Assembly: GCA_017161305.1 (NCBI GenBank)
Contig: CP031518.1
Span: 930,001-994,000 of the forward strand
From: Treponema ruminis
Lineage (GTDB): Bacteria; Spirochaetota; Spirochaetia; Treponematales; Treponemataceae
Length of the DNA stretch: 64,000 nt
Direction of reading: 5' to 3'
In this document: piece by piece, positions 57,064-64,000 of the stretch
Numbering within the stretch: the first letter of the stretch is position 1
Layout: every line of letters begins with the position of its first letter
The notes under the pieces: generated by a model
The model's input: only the letters and a program-made list of their open reading frames with translations
Databases searched by the model: none
What the model was told of the DNA's origin: nothing
Made by a program: the position numbers and the translations under genes

Positions 57064-58248
57064 ATGAAATCATCTGTTGAAAATGGAAAAATCAAAATCT
57101 TTCTTGAAGGAAGAATTAACACAAACAATTCTGCTGAAATAGAAAAGAAAATTTTCGAAATCTGTGAGGTAAACACAGGCCTTACTCCTGAATTTGATGC
57201 CGCTGCTCTTGAATACATTTCCAGTACAGGTCTTCGCGTTCTTTTGAAGACGTCGAAATCTTCAGGCAAAAAAATAAGGATTGTAAATACTTCAAAAGAA
57301 ATTTACGAGATTTTCGAGACTACGGGATTTACCAATATCTTTGACGTGCATAAAGTTATGCGCGAAATTTCTGTTGATGGCTGTGAGATGATTGGTTCAG
57401 GCGGCTACGGTAAAGTCTACAGAATTGATGAGGAAACAATCGTAAAGCTTTATCTTCCGAGCGTTTCGCCTGAGATGGTGCAGCAGGAGCGTGATACGGC
57501 TCAAAAGGCTTTTCTTCTTGGCGTTCCGACCGCAATTTCTTATGATGTCGTAAAGTGCGGTGAGTGTACAGGTGCTGTTTTTGAACTTTTGAATGCAAGG
57601 ACTGTTGCACAGGTTATCGATTCTGAGCCTGAGCGCGTCCAGGAAATGGGAAGAAAAAGTGCCAGCCTTCTAAAGCAGCTTCATAAAATCGAAGTAAAGG
57701 ATGATTCATTTCCTAACCGCAAAAAAGAATTTCTTGAATGGGCTGAGCGAATGAAGCCCTTTGTAACCCCTGAGGAAAATGCAGAAATCGTATCTTTTAT
57801 CAATTCAATTCCAGATAAAAACATATTCCTTCACGGTGACTTCAACTCAAAGAATGTCATGGTTCAGAATGATGAATTCGTTCTGATTGACATTGGAGAT
57901 GCAGCCGTCGGTCATCCTGTCTTTGACCTTGCCGGTCTCCTTCTTGCTTATATTTATCTTCCGAATTCTCCTATGCCCGATTACGAAAAATACCGTCTGC
58001 TGGGATTCCCTCTTGAAAATGCCAAGGCAATGCTCGAATCAATGATTTCAACATACTTTGAAATAAGCGACCCGTCTGAGATTCAGAAAAAAATTATGGA
58101 AATAATGCCGTATGCAAACATGCTTGCCTCATATCATGGAGCACGAAGGTCTAATTATGCGCCGGAATATATTCCTATGGTTGTCGAAAATGTAGTCCGA
58201 AAAAAGCTCTTGCCTTCAATTCGTACTGCCTCATCGCTGGACTGGTAA
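57064..58248 (+). CDS. STAS (anti-anti-sigma) domain fused to an APH-type kinase
   Basis: ATG 57064 follows GAAGGGGGC. The 394-residue protein has a STAS domain (1-100) with the phosphosite loop YISSTGLRVLL; Ser54 aligns with the phosphorylated Ser58 of SpoIIAA (from memory). It is joined to a kinase of the aminoglycoside/choline phosphotransferase fold: Gly loop GSGGYGKVYR (111-120), Lys in VKLY, HGDFNSKN (256-263; catalytic D258, N263) and metal-binding DIGD (275-278). All kinase residues are present. It probably pairs with the HATPase-like domain upstream, and could phosphorylate it, its own STAS domain or a small molecule. Target unknown. Confidence 0.88.
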   Translation: MKSSVENGKIKIFLEGRINTNNSAEIEKKIFEICEVNTGLTPEFDAAALEYISSTGLRVLLKTSKSSGKKIRIVNTSKEIYEIFETTGFTNIFDVHKVMREISVDGCEMIGSGGYGKVYRIDEETIVKLYLPSVSPEMVQQERDTAQKAFLLGVPTAISYDVVKCGECTGAVFELLNARTVAQVIDSEPERVQEMGRKSASLLKQLHKIEVKDDSFPNRKKEFLEWAERMKPFVTPEENAEIVSFINSIPDKNIFLHGDFNSKNVMVQNDEFVLIDIGDAAVGHPVFDLAGLLLAYIYLPNSPMPDYEKYRLLGFPLENAKAMLESMISTYFEISDPSEIQKKIMEIMPYANMLASYHGARRSNYAPEYIPMVVENVVRKKLLPSIRTASSLDW

Positions 58249-58281
58249 TTTTTAAAGCAGGGCAAGCTTATAAAATTTATC

Positions 58282-58427
58282 TTAACAAAACTCTATTCTT
58301 TGTGTTATAATCTATAAGTTACTACAACCTTTTCGTAAATATGGACGGTTTTATGTATGAAAAGTGCGTTATTTTGATATTTTTTCAAAGATAATGTTAC
58401 TATTTGCGCAAAAATTGTCCATATAAT
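58282..58427 (+). promoter_or_regulatory. cellobiose phosphorylase promoter and operator-like region
   Basis: TTAACA (58282-58287), 18 bp, TATAAT (58306-58311) form a good promoter with a leader of about 165 nt. Within the leader, ATATGGAC (58339-58346) and its exact reverse complement GTCCATAT (58417-58424) lie 70 bp apart; the second overlaps another TATAAT (58422-58427). This could be two operator half-sites or a long-range RNA stem. Confidence 0.55.
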
Positions 58428-58483
58428 TATGAAAATTCAATAAAAAAAGCGTTCTAAAAAAGAGGCCGCGAAAGGAGAATTTG

Positions 58484-60895
58484 ATGAAATACGGTTTTTT
58501 CGATGATGAAGCTCGTGAGTATGTTATTACACGCCCTGACACACCAGCTCCATGGGCAAATTATCTTGGTTCACCGGAATATGGTGCCGTAATCTCTAAC
58601 AATGCTGGTGGATACAGCTTTGCAAAATCTGGTGCGAACGGCCGAATCTTGCGCTATGTTTTCAATAATTTTGATCAGCCTGGCCGCTATATTTACATCC
58701 GCGACAACGAAAGCAAGGATTTCTGGTCTGCTTCTTGGCAGCCGGTCGGAAAGGACTTGAAGGACTACAAGAGCGAGTGCCGCCACGGTACAGCATACAC
58801 ACGTATGCTCGCTGACTATTCTGACATTCATTCTGAGGCACTTTATTACGTTCCTCTTAACCAGTCTTATGAAGTATGGAAGCTCAAGCTCAAGAACACA
58901 TCTTCAAAGACACGCAAGCTCACAATCACAGGCTATGCTGAGTTCACAAACAACTCAAACTATGAGCAGGATCAGGTAAACCTCCAGTATTCTCTCTTCA
59001 TCGGCCGCACATATTTTGACAAGAACCGTGTCGTTCATCAGGTTCACGGAAACCTCGCCGACATCGAAAAAGACAAGAAAGTTGACGAAAAGAACGTTAC
59101 AGAGCGCGTACTTGGCTTGGCAGGAAATCCAGTAGCTTCATACTGCGGTGACAAGGAAGAATTCATCGGCCGCTACCACTCATACGCAAACCCAATCGGA
59201 GTAGAGAAGGGCGACTTGGGTAACCATCTTTCTTACAACGAGAACTCTTGTGGCGCAATCTCAACTGTAATCGAACTCAAGGCTGGCGAAGAAAAATCAA
59301 TCGCATTCATCGTTGGCATGAAATACACTGCAGAAGCAGGCAAAATCATCGATTCTTACGCAGATGTCGAGAAAACTTGTGAAAACGAAGTTGTCGAGCT
59401 CAAAAAATGGTGGCACGGCAAGTTCGAGAACTTCCAGGTCAACACACCAAGCAAAGAATTCAACACAATGATCAACACATGGAACGCTTACAACTGTTTC
59501 ATGACATTCATCTGGTCACGCGCCGCTTCATTCATCTATTGTGGTCTCCGCAACGGATACGGCTACCGCGACACAGTTCAGGACATTCAGGGCGTAATCC
59601 ATCTTGCTCCTGAGATGGCTGTTGAAAAAATCCGCTTCATGCTTTCAGCTCAGGTTGACAACGGCGGCGGCTTGCCACTGGTAAAATTCACACACAATGC
59701 TGGTCACGAAGACACTCCTGATGACGCTTCTTACGTAAAGGAAACTGGGCATCCGGCTTACCGTGCAGACGATGCACTCTGGCTCTTCCCGACAGTATTC
59801 AAATACATTTCTGAGACAGGAAACCTCGCTTTCATCGACGAAGTAATTCCTTTCGCAAACAAGGATTCAGGAACTGTTTACGAGCACCTCAAGCGTGCAA
59901 TCAACTTCTCAATGGAGCGCTTAGGCCCTCACGGCTTGCCGGCAGGTCTTTACGCTGACTGGAACGACTGTCTCCGCCTGGGCAAAAACGGCGAGTCTTC
60001 TTTCGTAGCTTTCCAGTACTACTATGCAATGAGCGTAATCCGCCACTTCGCAGAGTACAAAAAAGATACAGAATACCTTGCTTTCATCGACAAAAAACAG
60101 GCTGAGTTCAAAAAACTCCTCAACGACCTCTGCTGGAACGAAGACCGCTTCATCCGCGGCTTTACAGAGGCTGGCGAGACAATCGGTAAAAAAGGTGACC
60201 CAGAGGCAAACATGTGGCTTAACCCACAGAGCTGGTCAGTCATTTCTGGCTTTGCTTCAAAAGAGCAGGCCGAAAAGGCACTCGCTTCTGTTCAGAAGCA
60301 GCTCAACACAGAGTACGGTGCAGTCCTCATGGATCCACCATACCACTCACACGCATTCGAAGGCGCTCTTGCGGTAATCTACAATGCAGGCGTAAAAGAG
60401 AACGCTGGTATCTTCTCTCAGAGTCAGGGATGGATCATCCTTGCAGAAGCTTTGAGCGGTCACGGAAAGGCAGCATTCCAGTATTTCATGGAAAATGCTC
60501 CTTCAGTACAGAACGAAAAGGCTGAAGTCCGCGTTCTTGAGCCATACTGCTACGGTCAGTTCACAGAAGGAAAGGCAAGTCCTCACTTCGGCCGCTCACA
60601 CGTTCACTGGCTTACAGGTACAGCTTCAACTGTAATGGTAGGCTGTGTAGAAGGTATCATGGGTATGCGCCCTGACTTCGGCGGCTTGCGTATCGCTCCT
60701 TCTATTCCGTCTGATTGGAAGGGCTTCTCAATCGAAAAGACTTTCCGCGGCAAAAAACTCAAGATTACTGTTGAGAACCCGAACGGAAAGGAAAGCGGAT
60801 TTACAGAGTTCTACGTTAACGGCGAGAAGCTCAGTGACAACTACGTCCCAGAGAGCAAACTCACCGCCGTAACAGAAGTTAAGTTGGTAATGTAA
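58484..60895 (+). CDS. cellobiose phosphorylase (GH94)
   Basis: ATG 58484 follows AAAGGAG. The 803-residue enzyme has the GH94 N-terminal beta-sandwich (YVITRPDTPAPWANYLG; YVPLNQSYEVWKLKLKN) and a catalytic (alpha/alpha)6 barrel with GYGYRDTVQD, AYRADDALWL and ADWNDCLRLG, where D492 or D495 is the general acid by comparison with known GH94 enzymes. The C-terminus GRSHVHWLTGTAS is conserved too. It splits cellobiose with phosphate to glucose-1-phosphate and glucose in the cytoplasm. Cellobiose is favoured over longer dextrins because the length and the start match cellobiose phosphorylases. No signal peptide; codon use suggests high expression. Confidence 0.9.
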   Translation: MKYGFFDDEAREYVITRPDTPAPWANYLGSPEYGAVISNNAGGYSFAKSGANGRILRYVFNNFDQPGRYIYIRDNESKDFWSASWQPVGKDLKDYKSECRHGTAYTRMLADYSDIHSEALYYVPLNQSYEVWKLKLKNTSSKTRKLTITGYAEFTNNSNYEQDQVNLQYSLFIGRTYFDKNRVVHQVHGNLADIEKDKKVDEKNVTERVLGLAGNPVASYCGDKEEFIGRYHSYANPIGVEKGDLGNHLSYNENSCGAISTVIELKAGEEKSIAFIVGMKYTAEAGKIIDSYADVEKTCENEVVELKKWWHGKFENFQVNTPSKEFNTMINTWNAYNCFMTFIWSRAASFIYCGLRNGYGYRDTVQDIQGVIHLAPEMAVEKIRFMLSAQVDNGGGLPLVKFTHNAGHEDTPDDASYVKETGHPAYRADDALWLFPTVFKYISETGNLAFIDEVIPFANKDSGTVYEHLKRAINFSMERLGPHGLPAGLYADWNDCLRLGKNGESSFVAFQYYYAMSVIRHFAEYKKDTEYLAFIDKKQAEFKKLLNDLCWNEDRFIRGFTEAGETIGKKGDPEANMWLNPQSWSVISGFASKEQAEKALASVQKQLNTEYGAVLMDPPYHSHAFEGALAVIYNAGVKENAGIFSQSQGWIILAEALSGHGKAAFQYFMENAPSVQNEKAEVRVLEPYCYGQFTEGKASPHFGRSHVHWLTGTASTVMVGCVEGIMGMRPDFGGLRIAPSIPSDWKGFSIEKTFRGKKLKITVENPNGKESGFTEFYVNGEKLSDNYVPESKLTAVTEVKLVM

Positions 60896-60910
60896 TATTA
60901 TGTAAAGCAA

Positions 60911-61100
60911 CCGGCTCGGTGATTAACCTCAGCCGGTAAAAGCAAAAAACGGGCGTTAAGGAGTGAAACGGCTTACGAAAACACTCTGTTTGTGCTGCCG
61001 CGCAAGCGGCAAATGTATATAGTTACAAGCACAAACAGCGTGTAGCAGGCTAGCCTGCGGTTTCGATAAGCCGTTTTCACGACTGGAAGCCCGTTTTTTT
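60911..61100. ncRNA. nested multi-stem RNA structure at a convergent gene end (possible terminator or structured element)
   Basis: Stems seen: CCGGCT/AGCCGG (60911-60936); outer AAAAAACGGGC (60944-60954) with GCCCGTTTTTT (61089-61099); GTGAAACGGCTTACGAAA (60963-60980) with 61061-61080; CTGTTTGTGCT (60986-60996) with AGCACAAACAG (61028-61038); GCCGC-GCAA-GCGGC (60997-61010); GCAGGCTAGCCTGC (61045-61058). The outer stem with A/T tails acts as a terminator in both directions. The interior is far more elaborate than termination needs. Confidence 0.6.
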
Positions 61101-61117
61101 GTTTTATCAGATAAATC

Positions 61118-63103
61118 CTAATCACCAATTCGGTTCAGCGTAAAGTCATCAAATGTTCCCCACGCTTTTGCGTTCAGCTTTGTGCGGACTCCAAAAGTAA
61201 GGGTACCGTCGGTGACTTTTATGTTTTGTATTGTCGGCTTTTTCCAGTCCTTCCAGCCCGTCACCATAAAGCTTTCTTTCTGCTCGCCGTCCTTTGTCTT
61301 TGCATACAATTCCATTGTAGATTCTTTTTTGGCATCGCCGCCCTGGGCATAAAGGAAAAGACGGTAGCTTCCGTTTTCGAGGCCGGTAACTTTCTGTTCA
61401 ACCGTAAAGGCAAAATTGTCTGCCGCCCAGAAGTGAAGGGAAGTGTCGCCTGAGTGAGCATCATCTGCCTTTTTCTGGAAGTCAGCCGGATTCTTTTCGC
61501 CTGCAAAGTCGATTTTCCAGACAGAAGTGTCTTCTTCCTCAAAACTTGGATTTTTTACGAAATTCAGCATTTTTATGCTAACGTGGATTTTTGCTTCGCT
61601 TCCGTCCTCAAGTTTTCCCGTGATTGTGTAGTCACCTTCCTGCTTTGTATCGATTGATTCTAGCTCGCCTTTATTCCATTCTACGCTGACTTCAGTATTT
61701 TTTGAGCGGTCGTTGTAAATTACAGGAACCTTTTCAGGGAGTGAAATCTGTGAGCCCACGTTGCATGAGGTATAAAGGTCTGGAACGTCATCGACTCTGA
61801 GGGGAGCGCTTGAGCCGTATCTGAGGTATTTGAAAACGTTCAGAGATGGAAGAGGGTGGCCTTCAAAGTCGAAAAGAGCCTGATTGTCCCATGAACAGCC
61901 GCCGTAGTAGAGTCCTGCGTCTTCGGGGTCATAGTCTTTTGAGTAGCTTGTAGCCCAGCCGCTGCCGTATTTTTCCCAGATCGGGGTATTTGCCTCGCGG
62001 TCACATTTTCCGACCGGAATCCAGACTCCTTCCCAGTAAAAGACACCGCTTGCTCCGGCTTCAAAAGATTTTTCGCAAACGTCACGGATAATCCAGGCCT
62101 GTCCCTGAACTGTGGCAGGATAGCCCGGAACCGTGTCTCCCTTGCCTGAAATGCTGTTGCCGAATCCGTCGCCGTCTTCTGAAGTGTAGCAGTAAGAAGT
62201 TTCTGCGATTATGACCATTTTATTGTATTTTTCGCGGAGATTTTTGACGACTTTCTGCATGTTCTGATAAGAGCCGTGCCAGAAGGGATAATATGAAAGG
62301 CCGAAGACATCATAATCTACCTTCATGTTTGCAAGAGTTGCGGCTGTTCTGTCGATTCCTTCTGAATCCATGATTTGAGTGTAATGAACGGCGATTTTAA
62401 TGTCTTTTTTCAGTTTTTTTGAAACCTGGCGGACGGCCCCGCTTGCTGAGCGGAGAAGCTTCATGATATTGATGATTTTAGTCTCACCCGCAAGGCCGAA
62501 GTTGATTTCATTGCCAATCTGAACCATGCCCACGTTAACGCCTTCCTTGATGATTTTGGTCAGGCTTTCTTTTGTGAAGTCTTCGAGGGCTTTTGCCTTT
62601 TTGTCGATATCAAGATTCTTCCAGGCCTTTGGAGCAAGCTGGCGTTTTGGGTCAGCCCAGAAATCAGAGTAGTGGAAGTCGATGAAAACCTTCATGCCGT
62701 ATTTTGTGGCCCTTTTTCCAAGTTCGATTGCAGTCGCAAGGTCATTGTTGCCGCCACCGTAGCCCCTGCCATTTGAGTCATAGGGATCATTCCATACGCG
62801 GAGACGGATGTAGTTTACGCCTGATTCAGCGAGGGTTTTAAAAACGTCTTCTTCTTCGCCGGCGAAATTGTAGTATTTGACGCCGCTTTTTTCTTCTACG
62901 AGGACTGAGGAAGCGTCCATTCCCCGGATAAAATCATTGGGGATATTTTCAATTGGATCCAAATATATAGAAGATTCCTGACGACTTTCCGGCAATGGAA
63001 AGAGAGAATTCCCATTTTCTGCATTGCTGCAGCTTACAAAAAGGATTGAAGAGAGCAGGGAGCAGGTAAAAAGGACTGAATCTTTTAGCGATGACTTTTT
63101 CAT
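61118..63103 (-). CDS. arabinogalactan endo-beta-1,4-galactanase lipoprotein (GH53)
   Basis: A 661-residue protein with a lipoprotein signal (ILFVSC, Cys25), a GH53 catalytic domain (RGMDASSV; NYIRLRVWNDPYDSNG; acid/base E199 in QIGNEIN; nucleophile E301 in IIAETSYCYT; FYWEGVWIP) about residues 55-420, a bacterial Ig-like domain (about 445-510) and a C-terminal carbohydrate-binding-like domain (NPSFEEEDTSVWKI). It cuts beta-1,4-galactan of pectin outside the cell or in the periplasm. Surface location is plausible for a treponemal lipoprotein. A LacI-type operator lies in its leader. Confidence 0.93.
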   Translation of the reverse strand: MKKSSLKDSVLFTCSLLSSILFVSCSNAENGNSLFPLPESRQESSIYLDPIENIPNDFIRGMDASSVLVEEKSGVKYYNFAGEEEDVFKTLAESGVNYIRLRVWNDPYDSNGRGYGGGNNDLATAIELGKRATKYGMKVFIDFHYSDFWADPKRQLAPKAWKNLDIDKKAKALEDFTKESLTKIIKEGVNVGMVQIGNEINFGLAGETKIINIMKLLRSASGAVRQVSKKLKKDIKIAVHYTQIMDSEGIDRTAATLANMKVDYDVFGLSYYPFWHGSYQNMQKVVKNLREKYNKMVIIAETSYCYTSEDGDGFGNSISGKGDTVPGYPATVQGQAWIIRDVCEKSFEAGASGVFYWEGVWIPVGKCDREANTPIWEKYGSGWATSYSKDYDPEDAGLYYGGCSWDNQALFDFEGHPLPSLNVFKYLRYGSSAPLRVDDVPDLYTSCNVGSQISLPEKVPVIYNDRSKNTEVSVEWNKGELESIDTKQEGDYTITGKLEDGSEAKIHVSIKMLNFVKNPSFEEEDTSVWKIDFAGEKNPADFQKKADDAHSGDTSLHFWAADNFAFTVEQKVTGLENGSYRLFLYAQGGDAKKESTMELYAKTKDGEQKESFMVTGWKDWKKPTIQNIKVTDGTLTFGVRTKLNAKAWGTFDDFTLNRIGD

Positions 63104-63118
63104 AAAACCTCCAGAGTT

Positions 63119-63136
63119 TGCGCAATCGGTTGCGCA
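63119..63136. promoter_or_regulatory. LacI/GalR-type operator upstream of the galactanase gene
   Basis: TGCGCAATCGGTTGCGCA, an 18-bp palindrome with one mismatched pair around a central CG, the usual LacI-family form. It lies 7 bp downstream of the galactanase -10 and 15 bp upstream of the ATG, a roadblock or start-site position. Confidence 0.72.
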
Positions 63137-63142
63137 TTTGTC

Positions 63143-63191
63143 ATTATAGCACAGAATTTCTGCTTGTCAATAAAGTAAAGTCTGCTATAAT
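63143..63191. promoter_or_regulatory. overlapping divergent promoters of the galactanase and CotH-like genes
   Basis: Minus: TTGACA (63170-63165), 16 bp, TATAAT (63148-63143). Plus: TTGTCA (63164-63169), 16 bp, TATAAT (63186-63191). The two -35 boxes occupy the same bases, so the promoters compete for RNA polymerase. The plus -10 is 7 nt before the ATG at 63199. Confidence 0.8.
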
Positions 63192-63198
63192 CTTCTCT

Positions 63199-64000
63199 AT
63201 GAAAAAAAATATTTTGTATTCGATTATTCTTTTACCGATTTTTTTGCTTTCAGCCTGTCATTCTGTAAAATCAGATGCTGCGCTCGACTATGTAAGTGAT
63301 TATTCACCCAAAATCAGCAGAAAAATGCCGGTGATTCAAATAAATTCTGAGTCCAAAAAGAACGACTTCGTTACCCAGCCGATTTCAGCTGCCGTAAAGG
63401 AGCAGATGCTTCACTGGATGCCCGAAGTTCCAAATCCCACACCCTGGTACGAAAAATGCACGATAAGCCTTGCCGATGGTGAGGGTGAGCATTCTCTTGA
63501 AAATCTTGAGGCAAAAGTCAAAGTCCGGGGAAACTGGACGACTTCCTACGACAAAAAGCCCCTCCGCATCAAATTTGACAAAAAGCAGAATCTGCTTGGT
63601 CTTAACGGCGGAAAGGAATTCAAGGACTGGGTTTTGCTTGCAACCTACAAAGACTGGTCCCAGCTGCGTGATGCCACTGCCTTTTATGCAAGCAAGCTTC
63701 TTTCAGCGGATTACACCAGTGATTTCAGTCTGGTTGAAGTCTACGTCAATTCAGAATATTGGGGAGTCTATCTTCTCGCCGAGCAGCAGCAGGTCAAAAA
63801 GGGAAGAATCGATATTGCCGAGGCCAAAAAAGATTACAAGGGCTCTGACATAGGCTATCTGATTGAGTTTGACGGCTATTATTTTTCCGAGGAAGAGAAT
63901 TTTGAAATCGACTATCTGGGCGAAATTCTGGACATTAACGGAAAGAAAATCAGCCTAATGCTGAACAAGGGCTATACGATCAAAAGCGACATTACTTCTC
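63199..64000 (+). CDS. CotH-kinase-family lipoprotein (3' end outside window)
   Basis: The frame from ATG 63199 stays open to the window edge (about 267 residues). It begins MKKNILYSIILLPIFLLSAC, a lipoprotein signal with Cys20. Then follow the CotH family features KVKVRGNWTTSYDKKPLRIKF, GLNGGKEFKDWVLLATYKDWSQLRDATAFYAS and YWGVYLLAEQQQVKKGRIDI. CotH proteins are atypical protein kinases on spore coats or cell surfaces; the GNWT..KKP..IKF and DWVLLA..D..LRD parts are the conserved ones. The divergent galactanase promoter suggests joint regulation. The active-site region continues past the window end. Confidence 0.9.
   Translation, partial: MKKNILYSIILLPIFLLSACHSVKSDAALDYVSDYSPKISRKMPVIQINSESKKNDFVTQPISAAVKEQMLHWMPEVPNPTPWYEKCTISLADGEGEHSLENLEAKVKVRGNWTTSYDKKPLRIKFDKKQNLLGLNGGKEFKDWVLLATYKDWSQLRDATAFYASKLLSADYTSDFSLVEVYVNSEYWGVYLLAEQQQVKKGRIDIAEAKKDYKGSDIGYLIEFDGYYFSEEENFEIDYLGEILDINGKKISLMLNKGYTIKSDITS

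Noticed and set aside
1..64000. CRISPR arrays, transposases, integrases, rRNA
   Set aside because: I looked for regularly spaced repeats, DDE or recombinase motifs and rRNA-like stretches and saw none; the repeats present are dispersed palindromic units.

Overview
The window is chromosomal DNA of a treponeme (Spirochaetota), most likely a gut species (rumen or pig type). Evidence: two periplasmic FlaB flagellins next to fliD, flaG and a PilZ protein in a treponemal flagellar cluster; signal peptides of treponemal type; and glycan genes (cellobiose phosphorylase, GH53 galactanase, CotH-like lipoprotein) that suit a plant-fibre gut. No phage, transposase or CRISPR array is visible. Assignments are from reading translated sequence; no database search was run.

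Layout. (1) 1-8000, minus strand: tsaB (cut by the window edge), tsaE, a small unknown gene, a PilZ protein, an unknown gene, fliD, flaG and two flaB genes; the upstream flaB has a textbook sigma-28 promoter. (2) 8000-14500, minus strand: rdgB, a sigma-like DNA-binding protein behind a consensus sigma-54 promoter and about 185 bp of helically phased A-tracts, nrnA, a secreted protein, argF, a radical SAM gene and an M20 amidohydrolase. (3) 14530-34600: two halves of what looks like one methionine and 2-hydroxy/2-oxo-acid locus (metN-metI-hydroxyacid dehydrogenase; metQ-msrA-metQ-FAD oxidase-aminotransferase), separated by a 12 kb AT-rich island (17.6-29.7 kb). The island is a type I restriction-modification locus whose hsdS and hsdR are separated by a DUF262/DUF1524 GmrSD-like gene, a KAP P-loop NTPase and a Fic gene. 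(4) 34.6-41.1 kb: a membrane protein, a beta-barrel candidate, a polar amino-acid ABC transporter, a decayed ABC remnant, and a tRNA-Met(CAT) whose 3' end and terminator are duplicated around a dispersed repeat. (5) 41-55 kb: lnt, bioY, ecfA and ecfT with a BirA-type operator, nrdR, a galactokinase-like gene, surE, TPR and NHL/VWA proteins, and sbcD/sbcC. (6) 55-64 kb: a HATPase-dicarboxylate symporter fusion next to a STAS-kinase fusion, cellobiose phosphorylase, a nested RNA structure, a GH53 lipoprotein with a LacI-type operator, and a CotH-like lipoprotein cut by the window edge.

Regulation visible in the DNA. One operator pattern (TACCYATTGAC-N4-TAGGTA, overlapping the -35) occurs in front of the M20 amidohydrolase, metN, metQ and the polar amino-acid binding protein, which defines a small amino-acid regulon. 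Sigma-28, sigma-54, BirA-like and LacI-like sites are also present. Five genes have a -10 box only 5-7 nt before the start codon, which suggests leaderless mRNAs.

The best candidates for undescribed biology are: the HATPase-transporter/STAS-kinase pair (55.3-58.2 kb); the sigma-54 promoter with phased A-tracts driving a sigma-like gene (8.7-10.0 kb); the amino-acid regulon and its possible use of methionine derivatives; and the GmrSD-KAP-Fic cargo inside the type I R-M locus.
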